64,000 nucleotides of DNA, from positions 372,001 to 436,000 of the forward strand of contig NW_024881867.1 in NCBI RefSeq assembly GCF_019059575.1, in the 5' to 3' direction. This document shows, piece after piece, positions 10,558 through 23,127 of this stretch. The number at the start of each line of letters is the position of its first letter. The first letter of the stretch is position 1. The stretch comes from Amphibalanus amphitrite. Its lineage: Eukaryota > Arthropoda > Thecostraca > Balanomorpha > Balanidae. Under the pieces are notes generated by a model. The model searched no databases. It saw only the letters and a list, made by a program, of their open reading frames with translations, and was not told the origin of the DNA. The position numbers were made by a program, and so were the translations under genes.

Positions 10558-13500
10558 CATAGTTACATACGTGACGGTCCCTATAAAGCCCACAGCCATA
10601 ATCACAACGCCCAAGGGGTAGTACTATGGAACGCGAGGCCAGGGCAAACGTAACTGTAGCTTTGCTTAATCCGGCATGCTCTTTACCGTTATTAAAATAG
10701 TCATATGTATTTTGACAAATAAGTGTCACAGGCGGCGGAACGGGGGGGGGGGCACCGGGGCACCGTGCCCCCTTGAATTCTGCAAGGGGGCACCAATAGC
10801 AAGGTGCCCCCCTTAAATTTGATGTATTAGTACCAGGGGCGGATTCGGGAAAACTCCTAGGGGAGGGTCATGAATCGAAGTGGTGCCCCTACTTATACCC
10901 AAAACTAAAACCTCAACGGATTTCGGCCACTTAATTTTGGTGGTGCCCTATTTTCAGTTTTTATTTTCTTTATTTTTGGTTAGTCATGTGATGACTGGTG
11001 CCCCTGCTAGGCCGCTGGTGCCCCTGGAAAGACTGTGGTACCTACCTACCCTGCCCCCTGACAAGCCTACGGTGCAGGGGCGGAGAATTAGGGGTTTTGG
11101 GGGTGCTCGAGCACCCCCTGAGCCAAAAAGTGTGCCAAAAGCACCCCCTGGAATCTGCAAGTCTACAAAAAAAAAACGATTCTTACAAACGATTGCAAAC
11201 GATTCTTATTGCTCAAGACTCAATGATTGTCCAATTGTCCTGGGACTTATTTGTAAAAAAGCCTCAAGATGCTGGTGCTCCACCTGTTGTGACAAAAGCC
11301 TGAAAAGCATTGCAGAACCTCACAGTCAGGACACAATCTTGTTCGACATTGGACGCATTTGTTATTATATGCTACGGCTTCTCTACGATATCAATATTGG
11401 TTTTACGTATATTTTATTTTTATTTAACGTATATTTTATTTCAATAGTAAATAATACTCATCTTGAAGAAATTTGCCCTTTTAACCTTGCAAAAAGTTGC
11501 ACGTTCGTCGATCTAGCAGCAGATTGGTATTCGCGAATCTGCTGCTGGTAGACAGGCATTCGCGGTTTCCGAATTTGCTGCTTTTGGCATGAAACAAAAG
11601 TTGGATTCTAAGCCCAGATTAACTTTAGCCCCTTTCGCATCAAATTCAATCCAAATCTCGACATAATATGCCAGATACACTTGATGGTAGGTAGTAGGTA
11701 CCCCTCATCCCAAGTGGGGACAAGCGACAAGAACACGACTCAAGTTCTTATTTTGCCTTTTTAGCCCAATGTCGGCTGAAGAGGGCTTACTTTTAAATCG
11801 TGCCAGGCCCAGAAGCAGCATGTTCGAGCCTCGAGGAACGGAGAATGCCTGTCTACCAGCAGCAGATTCGCGAATATCAGTTGCTGCTAGATTAACCCAG
11901 TGCAACTGCTGTGGCTGGTTGCGGCATTTGCGATAGCGACGCTCCATGTTAGATAGAACATATTAGGTACATATAACGCTTTATCAACGTCAATGATAGC
12001 TCATATTGATGCATCCTTGTTTTATTTTGCAAGGTTAGGCTTTTTCGATCTCGCGAGACCTTTGCAGACTGCAGAGTCGGGAGCATAAGAATTTGGGAGA
12101 GACAGGCCTGGGGACACCGGGCAGTGGGCGGCCAACCTGCATGCAGGTTCCTGCATGGGGCTGAATGGGACTACTGGGCGGCTGAGCCCGCCATGATAAA
12201 CAGCTCACCCAGACCCACTGATGCTCTCCCACCGCACCTGAGCATGCTTCTGGGGAGCTACACGCTTCGGATAGAGGTGGCCGTCCAGGGGTCTAGCCCG
12301 GACCAGGTTTTTAGAGTCGTTGAAGAATGAGGTGAAGGATTTGACTGCCCTGGGAATGAAAAAGAGGGACCATGTAATAGTTGTTTTCGACGCTCATTGG
12401 CTCATTGGTCAGTGACTTTTTTTTTGGGGGGGGGGGGAAGAGGCAAGTGGCCTAGCCGCCTAGCCAAGGGTGGCACAGGGAGCACCTGCCCCCTACCATC
12501 CTCATTGGGCTTAGGGGCCCCTGACGGGCCCTTTGGCCCGTTGAAGTTTTAAGTGCCGAGTCTTCTCCCGGGGCCGGGGTCTCTAATTACCCACTCCGGC
12601 TCCTGAGAGATCCGTCAGGCTCTTGAAGCCGTGCACAGGTACCCAACTCCTGAGGACACCGGATGCGCCCTATAAGGGTCCCGCACAGGCATTTTTAGGC
12701 TCAAAAGCGGTCCCCGAGAGCCCTAGATGGTGTCTGCGAAATAGTTGCCCGATAACATTCAGAAGCATTCAGAACCCAAGTCAATCACCAGATGCATGTA
12801 TCTAAAGACCCACATATCTTTAAGGGTCTCTTCTGCCGTCTTTGAGGGCCACACCCATGTCAAGGGGCCCTACGTCGAGCTCTAGGGGCCCCACGTGAAC
12901 CTTTGAGGGCAAATATTGCGCAGGTACCCGAAGGTCCGCGCAGATCTTTTAGGGCCCGCGCAAATCTCTGAGCGGTTTTGCTGGCCTCCGACAGAAAAGA
13001 CGAGTTTCTGAGGCCCTAAACGATCTCCTGCGGAGTGTCGGCAGTCGGCAGCGTGTGGTCACGTGCACCTCTGTGGGTCATCCCTTAACCTGACTTCCAA
13101 TGGCCCCACATAGGGCCCAGAGAGGCCTGGGGCCCAGAGAGGCTGCAGGTGCCGAAAGAAAAAGCCACTGTCAGGTGGCTTACAATTTTTTTAAGTTTCA
13201 AAAAAAAAAAAAATCATCGTGCCAGGGCTGTGACGAAAAATAAGTGGCCTAAATCCGATGAGAAAACAGGATTTGGGGGTAGCTTAGGTTTGGCTCCTTC
13301 CCTGGTGTGCCCCCCGCCCGCGCTCAAGCCCTGGATCCGCCAGTGAAAGCACCCCCTGGCATTTTGACAATTCTCCACCCATGCTACGGTGGGCCCTGGC
13401 ATGACTTAGGTGCCCATGGGCCCTGACAGGCCCGTGGTGCCCCTGACAGGCCTGTGGTGTCCTTGCTAGGCTGGAAGACCTGTAGTGCTTTTGCTAGGCC

Positions 13501-13793
13501 GATGGTGCTCCTGACAGGCCTGTGGTGCCATTGACAGGCCTGTGGTGCCCCTGCTAGGCCTGTGGTACCCCTGGCGGGCCTGTGGTGCCCCTGTCGGCTG
13601 TCAGGCCTGTGGTGCTCCTGGCAGGCATGTGGTGACCCCAGGCCCCAAGTCATGACCCATGTGACCTCCCCCCTGGGATTCGCCACTGATTAGTACTGCG
13701 ATGGCTTCTTGGGAATTTGATACATGTAGGATAAATTGAATTTATCAAACGACAATAAGGAAGAGACAAACACATAGGTACTTGAGGACCAGC
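10558..13793. other. Gene-free stretch of degenerate repeats
   Basis: This contains a hAT-like terminus (GGCGGCGGAACGGGG) near 10732, a CAGGGGCGGAGAATTAGGGG terminus at about 11075, and a GGTGCCCCTGNNAGGCC minisatellite most regular at 13400-13640. A run of G lies at 12421-12438. A segment at 13199-13345 reappears at 18480-18570 and ends in a hAT-like GGATCCGCCAGTG. Frames here are repeat-derived and I call no gene. Confidence 0.5.
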
Positions 13794-16184
13794 TTAACCC
13801 GGCAGGCGGTGGGCCTCCCGGCCATCTTCCGCGCGGTGGGGGGGGGGGGGCATTTTTTGCCCCCCCTCGTATCTCCGAAACTACTGGACGGATCCGGAAA
13901 ATTCAAACGGCGTTCGATAGCCATGTCAAATTTGTCGAAGGAAACCAAATTTCATTGACCTCCGGGTCACCGATGACGTCACAGGTCAGGTCAAAGATAA
14001 AATGTTTCACCGTTCACGGGGCTTCTAGGGAAGGCGCTGTAACACCGAGTAAAACGCATTTTGTCGAAAATCAGCGATAGGGCGTCAGTTGTCTAGTACA
14101 TATGTTGCTATTAGAGGTCACTGGTCATACCAGGTCAGGTCACAGGTCAGGTCACCAAAGGTCACCAAGGGTCACCACATAAACCCAACTTTACTAAGGT
14201 TGTGCGATGCATGTTTTATGGCCAGTTTTTCATTTCCAACTCAATGGTGTTGGTTATAAGACCATCAAGTACGGTTTAGGTCACTTTCTGGCGGAGATCA
14301 GGTCAAGGTCAGGTCAAAAAGGTCAAATTTCAAAGTTGATATTTTTGCATAAAATGGGATTCGATGCAGCTCGTCACGGGGAGTCTAATGGTGGTCTTTG
14401 TTTTGCGCTACGAGGTCTAGAATTGCTAAATATTGAGTTTGAAAATTTGACGTCATCAATTTTGAACAGTTTTTTTGCTATAACTTGGCCAAAAAAAGAG
14501 GTATCGATCTCAAATTTGGTATGTAGATAGAAGGCGGTAGGGACTATCACATATATTCCGTTTTTTCGAAATTCAAAAAACTTTTTGGATTTTTCGGCTA
14601 TTATATTCAAAAAATCTATTTTTTTTATTTTTTGGGGTCAAAATCCAAAAAATTCAAAAAACCGAAATAGCAGTTTTGTAGCCCTCTTGATTCCACACCT
14701 TTAACCCGCGCCCTGGTGGGGTCTGTTTATAACGCGACCTGGTGGGGGGGGCTATTTTTGCCCCCCCCCCTCGTATCTCCGAAACTACTAGACGGATCCG
14801 CAAAATTCAAACGGCGTTCGATAGCCCTGTCAAATTTGTCGAAGGAAACAAAATTTCATTGACCTCGGGGTCACCGATGACGTCACAGGTCAGGTCAAAG
14901 ATGAAATGTTTCACCGTTCACGGGTCTTCTAGGGAATGCGCTATAACACCGAAGAAAACGCATTTTGTCGAGAATCAGCGATAGGGAGTTTGCCTAGTAC
15001 ATATGTTGCTATAAGAGGTCACTGACGATACCAGGTCAGGTCACAGGTCAGGTCACCAATGGTCACAGGTCAGGTCACATGAACCTAACTTTAGGTACTA
15101 CGGTTGTGCGATGCATGTTTTATGGCCAATTTTTCATTTCCAACTCAATGGTGTTGGTTATAAGACTATCAGGTACGGCTTAGGTCACTTTCTGGTGAAG
15201 GTCAGGTCAAGGTCAGGTCAAAAAAGGTCAAATTTTAAAGTTGATAGTTTTGCATTAAATGGGTATTGATTCGATGCAGCTCGTCACGGGGAGTCTGATG
15301 GTGGTCTTTGTTTTGCGCTACGGGGTCTAGAATTACTTAAAATTGAGTTTGAAAATTTGACGTCATCAATTTTGAACAGTTTTTTCGCTATAACTTCGCC
15401 AAAAGAGAGGTATTAATCTGAAATTTGGTATGTGGATAGAAGGCGGTAAGAACTATCACATATGTTCCGGTTTTTGCGAAATTCAAAAAACTTTTTGGAT
15501 TTTTCGGCTATTATATTCAAAAAATCTAATTCTTGATTTTTGGGGGTCGAAATCCAAAAAATTCAAAAATCCGAGATAGCAGTTTTGTAGCCCTGTCAAT
15601 TCTACAGCTTTTATGTCTTTATCATTTTTCTGTATTTGCAAAGCTATAGGCCAGACAGCTCTTCCCGCGAAACCCTTTTTTGGGTCGAAAACGGCAGAAC
15701 ATGACGTCACTCTGACGTTATTTCCGGCCATTCTATCATAGCCTTTGGAAAATTTTTGGTCACAATGTGTAAAATTGATGTCCGGAAGGGTACTGAAAGT
15801 TTGGTGACGATCGGCGCAGCGGTTCTGGAGCTATATCGAAAAGTCTGGAGGGGGGGGGGGGCAAAAAATAGCCCCCCCCCCCCACCAGGGCGCGGGTTAA
15901 TGTATAAAACATTTTTCTGTATCTCTAAAGCTGTAGGCCTGACAGCTCTTCTAGCGAAACCTTTTTTTTTTGGGTCGAAAATGGCAGAATTGACGTCACT
16001 CTGACGTCATTAGCGGCCAACCTATCATAGCCTTTGGAAAAATTTTTGGTCACCATGTGCGCTAGCTACTCCCGGGAGGGTACTGAAAGTTTGGTGACGA
16101 TCGGCGCAGCGGTTCTCGAGATATATCGAAAAAACTAAAGGGGGGGGGGCAAAAAATGCCCCCTCCCACCGCCTGGAAGGTTAA
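13794..16184 (+). mobile_element. TTAA-flanked piggyBac-like MITE of the 6.0 kb family, split by a nested element
   Basis: The same terminus and interior as the element at 6016-7219: CCCGGCAGGCGGTGGG on the left, an AGGCGGTGGG-containing inverted end on the right, G/C-run hairpins and GGTCA arrays. It is interrupted at 14701-15900 by another TTAA element. Comparison with the 6.0 kb copy gives the uninterrupted sequence and shows that TTAA was duplicated on insertion. Confidence 0.8.
14701..15900 (+). mobile_element. Nested TTAA-flanked piggyBac-like MITE, 1.2 kb (CCCGCGCCCTGG family)
   Basis: TTAA on both sides encloses near-perfect inverted ends (CCCGCGCCCTGGTGGGG and its complement), followed by G-run/C-run palindromes. 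The interior is clearly related to the host element (the same ACGGATCC, GGTCA and TGACGTCA blocks) but the terminus differs, so it is a sister family that jumped into its relative. Confidence 0.85.
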
Positions 16185-17365
16185 CCCGCGCATGACTGGG
16201 GTATTTTCCATAACGCGAGTGACTGGGGGGGGGGCTCTCCAGAGCCCCCCTCCTATCTCCGAAACTACTGGGCCGATCGTCAAAATTCAAACGGCGTCTG
16301 ATAGCCCTGGAAAAACTGTCGAACGAAACCTATTTTCATTTAACCTCGAGGTCACCGATGACGTCACAGGTCAGGTCAAAGTAAAAATTATCGACATTTT
16401 TGCTAGTTCACAATTTAGGCTCTGACCACCGGACGGCCGGTCCGATCAGGCTCATTTTTGGTTTACGCACTCCTTGACGGATGCCTTAGATACCCTGAGG
16501 GTACCGAACTTTTACTTCGAATTTTTAAGGTCAAGGCCAGGTCATCCTACGTCACGAAAATTGTATATCATGTATCGGTCACGTGACGCATGTTTTATGG
16601 TCCATTTTACTCGTAGATTTCAAAAAGAGTGTCGTATGTGTCATTTGAGGTCATTGTCAGCTGAATTTACCGGAGGTGAGGTCACTTTCAGGTCAGAAAA
16701 GGTCAAATTTTGAAAATGAAATTTTTCAACAAAAAAAGGTGCCTATCAGATGCAGTTTGAGGTCAGGAACACGATGGTGCCATTTATATTGCTGTACGAC
16801 GTCAAAAACGTACTGAAAAATGGATTTGAAAAAAACATAAAATTGTAAAATTTTGACATTATGCGAATAACTTGGCTATTTTTGAAGATATTGGGCTAAA
16901 ACTTGCAATGTAGTTCATCAGTGTGTGTTCTACCACATATATTCCGGTTTTTGCGAAAAGTCAAAAACTTTTTGAAAAATAAAAAAAAATGTAATTGTGA
17001 ATACATATTTTTTTCAAAATTTTCAAAATATCGAAAATTCGAGATAGCAGTTTGATAGCTACGTGTATTTGTAGTCCACTCATGCAAAGAAAATGGATCT
17101 AGCTTTAAATCTGAGCTCTTGAGAGCGTTTGCCGTAATTCAGTATTTTGCATGAAAATCGGCCGACATGACGTCACTCTGACGTCATTTCCGGTCAAATT
17201 ATGGCAGCTGGAAAGATGACATTTTAACACAAGGTGTCAAATTGATGCCTTTGAAGGTAGCGCAAGTTTCGTGTTGATCCGACAAACGGTTTAGAAGATA
17301 TTGCTTAGCAATATCTTCTACAGAGCCCCCCAGCCCCCCCCCCCCCCCAGTCATGCGCGGGTTAA
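16181..17365 (+). mobile_element. TTAA-flanked piggyBac-like MITE (CCCGCGCATGACTGGGG family)
   Basis: Perfect inverted ends CCCGCGCATGACTGGGG and their complement, with TTAA at 16181-16184 and 17362-17365. The left TTAA is shared with the preceding element and the right one with the following element. It has the usual terminal G/C-run hairpins, GGTCA repeats, TGACGTCA and an A/T-rich interior. Confidence 0.85.
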
Positions 17366-18412
17366 CCCTCGCCGGCCGAGGGGTGGGGAGGGGGGTGCCG
17401 CGCCGCCCCCCCCCCCATAGGGTTTTTTAGCGATAGCTCCGAACACGCTGGCGATAGAGAGCTGAAACTTGGCATACCTGACCTTTGATTCAAGCCGGAT
17501 CTTTTGACACCAACCGCATTTTTAGGTCAGGTCAGGTCACTGACCTATGACGTCATAAGTGAACCTCTGCACGGTCTTCAGATGTCGCAACTTCGCAACG
17601 CCCTCACTGCCAGAGGAGATGTCACAGGGAAATGAAACTTGCAGGATCTAGTATCCATTATGAGTCTCACAACTTGTATATCTCGGATTTTTCCTGAAGG
17701 TGATATGAGGTCAGGTCATTTTCGTGACCTCACCATTAGGCATAAGTCAATGGAGAAAAATGAAAACTGCTATTCTGGCGCCGGGAACGATCTCCAACTA
17801 TCTCAAGCAAACAGAATCGTGATTTGATGCACTCCTTGCAAGGTTAGATGCGTCACTTTTGCAATGTTGACCTTGCTTGACGTCATTTATGACGTCATCA
17901 AGGTCATATTAGTTTTTCGTCAATAACTCTTGATCAAATTGAGCTAGCGAGTCGGGAAAGCCACCAATGGACTCAGGAAGACCTGCCAAATCGAATGATA
18001 TGCGACATGACCTCTTTCGACTAACTTCGTGACCTGGGGGTGCTGACCTGACCTTGACCTGAGGTCAACACCCTAAGTTGACCTGACCCGAACAAAAAGC
18101 ATATCATTCGACGCGCATGATCGAGGCGAACACGATGCTGCCAAAATCGCGGCTCTGCGGCCGTTTTTTGCGAAGTTATTCACCAAAAACTGAACCGTAC
18201 CTTGGGGCACTTGACCTGACCTCAGAGGTCACCGGTTGACCTAGGACCTTAAAATCGGGTACCAATCTCTGCGTCTCGTAACGGCGCACACGCTCGTTTT
18301 TTCCGCGACGCGCTAGCTCCACCAGGGGCGAAACGGCCAGGGGAGGGGGTCGTACCCCCCCCCCCCTCGGCCGGCGCGTATGTAGAAAACCAATAGGTCC
18401 GGCGAGGGTTAA
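17362..18412 (+). mobile_element. TTAA-flanked piggyBac-like MITE, 1.04 kb (CCCTCGCCGG family, copy 1)
   Basis: Inverted ends CCCTCGCCGG and their complement with TTAA on both sides. The left end has the palindromic GGCCGAGGGG/C-run block directly inside the terminus. Copies 2 (41456-42505) and 3 (51866-52888, opposite orientation) are near-identical over their length, suggesting recent activity. Interior TGACCT/AGGTCA arrays occur at 18025-18085 and 18208-18245. Confidence 0.85.
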
Positions 18413-19321
18413 AGTTAACCACACATACGGGGGTAGCTGCCATTTTCGTTTAGTAAAAAAAAAATAAAAAATAAAACAAAAAAAATCATCGTGCCAGGGC
18501 TGTGACGAAAAATAAGTCGCCTAAATCCGATGAGAAAACAGAATTTGGGGGTACCATAGGTTTGGCTCCTTGAGCTGGTGCCCCCCTTTGTCTCAAATCG
18601 TTCCGCCGCCTATGATAAGTGTAATAATAGATAGGAAACATATGTAGCGAAGAAATAACTTTTTGGCAAAGTATGTATATAGGGATTGAAAAATACAATA
18701 ACCTTCGCCCTGGTGGTGGCGGGGCGTCCTTGGCCACACTCTAAAGGTTTTTATACGCGTGTTAAGAAAATGCGGCGAGCAGAGACGCAAAACGTTCTAC
18801 TTCGTATAAAACATTAATTTTGCATGACGTGTAAAATTGACCCCAGGTCACCAGGTGGAGTTAAGTAACCATGCCCAGAAACTTCACAGTCCTTTTATTT
18901 CTACAGCTGATCTTCCTCGTATGTAGGCATATGAAACTGGATCCACGGTATACTGAATGACAGTTTCAGTGACGGCCATCCGTGTACCAAGGGCTTTATA
19001 TATGACACAGTCAGGTCCAATGCACGATCTCAATATTATGAACAATACGGAAAAGTAAAAAAAAAAAAACGCATGCTGCTTTGAACAAACAAATCAGAAT
19101 AGCAAGATATTCTCAAAATTATAACATCGCTATGCCTACGAATATGCAATGAGCAGGGCGCAGCTGATGGCCCGCGGTCACAAAGAATTAAGAAAGGTCA
19201 TGTAAGGTCATAAAAGGTCACAAACAGTTTTTCAAAAATAGCATTCGCTTCCGACAAGGTAGAGCGGTGAAAGCACTTGGAATGTATTGAGCTCAACAAT
19301 ACAGATCAATAGGGATAAGCA

Positions 19322-19796
19322 TTAAAGGGACCCTCCCACCTTAACATTAGTTTTGAGTTGAGATAGCCAAGTTTGCGGCCAGGCTCAGAAACCACCATTT
19401 ATCCTGGTCGCAACCCCCGCAGCTTTATGGTGTTCAAGAAAATTCTTCCCTTTACTTGCAGGGTGGGACCAGCGTGGTCCCTATCTCTTAACCATTACGG
19501 GAATCTGATGACGTCATCAGGCTTTCGAACGTCCGTTAAATGTTTGACTAAAACGTTTTGTAGCACGCGGTGGTATATGCTGCGTTGCGCGCAACAAATG
19601 CCGCACTTTTAAATAAAGTCGCTAGGAACAGCGGAGATCCCAAAAAGTAAACAAAAGTAAAAGTCTAATATCTTGAAAACCGGTGAATATTTTTCGGTGA
19701 AATTTGGTAGATATTCGTTTTCGCTCTTCCTGAACCGAGCGACATCACTTTCATGCCAATTCATAAACTTTTTTGAAGGTGGGAGGGTCCCTTTAA
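19322..19796. mobile_element. MITE with TTAAAGGGACCCTCCCACC inverted termini
   Basis: The left end TTAAAGGGACCCTCCCACCT is mirrored by AGGTGGGAGGGTCCCTTTAA at the right, about 475 bp in all. Copy 2 of the surrounding duplication lacks it, so it inserted after duplication. AAGCA occurs next to both ends, but a full target duplication is not clean. No coding capacity. Confidence 0.75.
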
Positions 19797-20492
19797 GCAA
19801 CATCATTGTTTTTCGGACAGATCATTACCTAGAGCAAAGTAAAATTCTAAAATTGACCTTTTGGGGTCAAATTATGACTCATTCGACGCGTCTCGACGAG
19901 CTAAGCAAGCTAGTAAAGCTTCAAGATGGTAAGCAAAATACCTACTGCACATTGATTGAGTCTAAAGTTCTTTGCAAACCGATGTTGGCAAATCCACCTA
20001 TTTTTGTGGTTTTCGGCCTTTTCGCCCTCTGTGACCCGTTGTTGACTGTTGACTACTGTTAACTTAATGTCAAATCTGAGATCACGTTACCAAAATAAGT
20101 CTGAAAGAGCTACCGAATGCATTTTTCCACGACGCTGTAGCTCCTTTGGTTCACGAGTTATGCACCGGTTTGTGAAAAGTTCAAAATCGTTAAAATTTGA
20201 TAATACAATTTTGTCGGAAATGACCTCTAGTGACCTCCGCGTTGAACTGAGCCAAGAACGATCAGTTAACTTCAGTTTTTTTTTAGAGAGGTAATGATTG
20301 CTTGTCTCCGCGTCTTTGTATCTCTCTTAGTTTTTAAGAAAATCAGTAGCCCCCCCCCCCAGCACCACGGAAGCGAAGTTGGCTGAGACCCACACCCGGG
20401 CTTAAAAAAAAAAACTGATCATGATGACTACTACCAAGCATTCTCAAACAGGTTAGGCAGTGCCTAAGCTGTCATAGTCAGCGCGACGACGC

Positions 20493-20643
20493 CATAGGCG
20501 GCGGAACGGGGGGAGTGCACCGGTGCACCGTGCCCCCCCTTTTGATTTTGGCATTTTAACATTAGCCCTATGGGTGATGCATGGAAAGAGTGAGACCAAA
20601 AGTCGGCAGTGCCCCCTTGATTGAAGGTGCTCCGCTGCCACTG
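20493..20643 (-). mobile_element. hAT-type MITE, 151 bp, with 8-bp target duplication
   Basis: It is flanked by GACGACGC at 20485-20492 and 20644-20651, an exact 8-bp duplication. Ends read CATAGGCGGCGGAACGGGG and TCCGCTGCCACTG, the latter the complement of a CAGTGGC-type hAT terminus. The related locus at 23838-23850 is the empty site. Same family as 48869-49016. Confidence 0.9.
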
Positions 20644-20702
20644 GACGACGCTAAAAAACGTCAGGCACGAACTAAGTAAAGCGACGTCACTGTTCCATAG
20701 CC

Positions 20703-20743
20703 CTTGCAAACGCAGTAATGACAGCGAGGAAGGTCATTTCGGC
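20703..20743 (+). promoter_or_regulatory. Conserved 41-bp upstream block of gene B
   Basis: The block begins CTTGCAAACGC and contains GCGAGGAAGGTCAT. It is nearly identical upstream of gene C (23911-23951) and matches at 35 of 41 positions upstream of gene E (36255-36295). The AAGGTCA core is the half-site bound by monomeric nuclear receptors such as FTZ-F1 and ERR; binding is inferred. It ends 13 bases before the TATA box. Confidence 0.75.
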
Positions 20744-20756
20744 GGGCGGAGCACCG

Positions 20757-20763
20757 TATAAAA
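20757..20763 (+). promoter_or_regulatory. TATA box of gene B
   Basis: TATAAAA, 81 bases from the end of the box to the ATG at 20844, preceded by GGGCGGAGCACCG as in gene C. Confidence 0.8.
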
Positions 20764-20843
20764 CCCGCCTGCGAGCCGGGCAACAGCAGAAAGGACACGG
20801 CGCTCGAGCTATACGCACTCACCCCACGCTCACTGACGACAAC

Positions 20844-21458
20844 ATGAACTTCAGGCTGGCGGTAAGTGATCAGGGGCGGTAAGGTTAGTAGCAAGAGGGC
20901 TCTACCACGCATAACTTTAGCTGTCTGCATCAGAATTAAATAACGCAGAACGCTTACGGCATTGACTTCTTTCTATTGCAAAACATCAGTTCTAAGACCA
21001 CTGTTTCTCATTTTCCCCATACTGACAGCATTGAACTAAGCTGAGTATCTGCAAATTTCAGGTTTGTTAAGTGCAACTGGATCTAAAGACGTGACCATTG
21101 AAATATACTTAACGCCAGAGTCATGAACTATCTCGAATCCATGAACGAGCTACACCGGCTACAGCTACCATCACCGAGCAGCCCCGCCAGCAAGGCTCCC
21201 TCGCTCAGACACCCGTGTCACTGTCCACAGCTCGTGCTGCTGGTGGCTCTGGTCGGAGTCGCCGTCGGAACCGGATCATACGGACGCAGGACCGGCGGCG
21301 GATACTACCGTGGAAACGTCGGTGGTGGCGGATACTACCGTGGAAACAACCGCGGATACTATCCCGGGAACAGCGGATACTCCCGTGGAATCGGCGGCGG
21401 ATACCAGGGCGGCCGCCGCATTGGATACGGCCATGGACAGAGGAGCTACGTCGGCTAG
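20844..21458 (+). CDS. Small secreted Gly/Tyr-rich protein, gene B (two exons)
   Basis: Exon 1 (20844-20861) encodes MNFRLA and ends at GTAAG. Exon 2 (21231-21458) follows CTGTCCACAG and begins LVLLVALVGVAVG, completing the signal peptide. The predicted precursor is 81 residues. The mature part is built from GGGYYRGN-type repeats, with a C-terminal GGRRIGYGHGQRSYVG tail, and has no Cys. The mature sequence equals that of gene C; only residue 4 (Arg versus Lys) differs. A secreted extracellular-matrix role (cuticle, cement or shell) is inferred from composition and from the signal-splitting intron. The nearby region is full of GGTCA elements. Confidence 0.88.
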
Positions 21459-22972
21459 TCTCCCGACCGCTGCCGACCCGACCTACCGACCTATCGAGCT
21501 CTGACCGCCCCGCTGGTATCCGGCGGTGCGGCAGGGAAGGGGTGGCCGCCGTGCCCCTCGCCCTGGGGCGGGACTCACGTGAGACGCAACGCAGCTGATA
21601 TGGATCTCCCGGTCTCTGAAAAACTGATCAGTGCCGGGTGGTCGGCGCTTATTGATGTTAGAGAAGAACTGTGCTGGATGTGACTGTGCTTGGAAATACA
21701 AATATACGTTTTATGTACCAGTAAATGTCTTTTACACACTGGTGAATGGTTCAACAGCGCCCAGTATGGAGCAGAAACGGACACTGTTTTCTTCCCTCGA
21801 CATCTCGTAAAATAATGCAGACATGAGACTTTCAGATGCCACTTCCCATGTCATTTCCACAAATGCCGATGCCTTCTACATGCCTTCTACACACAACTCG
21901 GAGTCGGAGGTTGTGATAGCTCGAACGGAAATGACGTAAAAGTTGCGCCCTGTTTTGTCATTTTTGGCCGCAAAAAGGTCTGATAGAAGAGCTGTGACGC
22001 CAGCAGTTCAGAAGATTCACGAAAAATTGCAGAAAAAGGTGCATACATGATCGCGCTTGCAAACTGTTACCAAATTCTAAGGATTGCGGCCAACCCATGT
22101 AAAAAATAGTTCCATAAAATTCTTACAATATTGATGACAAATGATAAAAATAGAAACATGTGGGTAGGACGATACTTTGTTTACTTTCGCAATGGTGGAA
22201 GGGGGGTGGCCACACCCTTCAGTTGTTTCTGTGTAAAGAAAACCGCAACATGCAGCGCCGCGAAACTTGGTATAACTTATGCATCAATTTCATATCGTCT
22301 GTACAATTTCTCCCCCCCCCCCGGTTACCTAAGGTCAGGTCACCAGGTCAAGTTAAAAACCCATACCTCTAAAAAAGCGATCCTGTCATTCCTTTATTAT
22401 AGGTCATCGCCTAGAAGTCTGAAACTCAGTTAATTACACAACAGTACCTACCAACTATTTGTATGTGTCAAATTTTATATATCTGTAAACTGGGTAGGTC
22501 AGACTTGTGACCTCACCATTATGCATATGGAAGGAAATGTGAAAAAAATACAAATACCTCTTGCATTGAACAAACACGTCAAAAAAAAAAAAGGAGATTT
22601 ATAGATCTATGAACATTTTACCCATATGCAAAGGACAGGATGCAGCTGATGGTCAGCGGTCACTCAAAACGTCATGATAGGTCATAAAACACCAGCAATA
22701 ATTCTTCGACAATAACTTTCGGTTCAGACAAGGCAGATCAGTGAAACATGTCCTTTGTTTTATTTATTTACCTCTAAGTGGCCATTCGCTATACCTATAT
22801 GACCCAAGTCAAAGAGGCTATTCAGTCAATTAAAGATGGTGATGAAGTGGGTAAAAGAGCAAAATGCAACGACATAAAAAGCGACGTGTAATGTCAATGT
22901 GGTTGGAATGTATTCAGCTCAATAATACGGATAAATACGGATCCGAAACATTATTCTTTTGTCAGGTCATGA

Positions 22973-23127
22973 CAGAGGCGGATCCAGCTCAGTTTTTTTT
23001 TGGGGGGGGGGGCAAACCATAACAATTTATCGATTCTTTCCATGCATCGTCCATAGGCGTAATGTTAAAACTATGCCGTTTGGGGGGGGGGGCAAATGCC
23101 CATTTTGCCCCCCTGGATCCGCCACTG
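22973..23127 (+). mobile_element. hAT-type MITE, 155 bp, with 8-bp target duplication
   Basis: It is flanked by GGTCATGA at 22965-22972 and 23128-23135. Ends are CAGAGGCGGATCCAG and CTGGATCCGCCACTG. The interior has TTTGCC runs and CCATAGGCGT. A further copy of the family begins at 63924. Confidence 0.92.

Larger units (their letters stand above)
18841..21712 (+). repeat. Duplicated unit, copy 1 (contains gene B)
   Basis: This segment aligns with 22331-24913. Shared landmarks are the GTCACCAGGTNNAGTTAA start, the CAGCTGATGG block (19160/22641), the GAATGTATT-AGCTCAA block (19282/22917), GTTGGCTG-GACCCACA (20378/23692), the whole promoter, gene and 3' UTR. The upstream half is GGTCA-rich and resembles a decayed TTAA-type element. 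Copy 1 carries two insertions (19322-19796 and 20493-20643) absent from copy 2. Confidence 0.75.

Noticed and set aside
10880..11551. 223-codon frame
   Set aside because: Runs through several unrelated repeat fragments; the protein has no domain or signal and low-complexity stretches.
17639..17827. Conserved short frame recurring at 17.6, 41.7 and 52.5 kb
   Set aside because: Its recurrence is explained by the TTAA element copies; the other two frames and the length give no sign of coding constraint.
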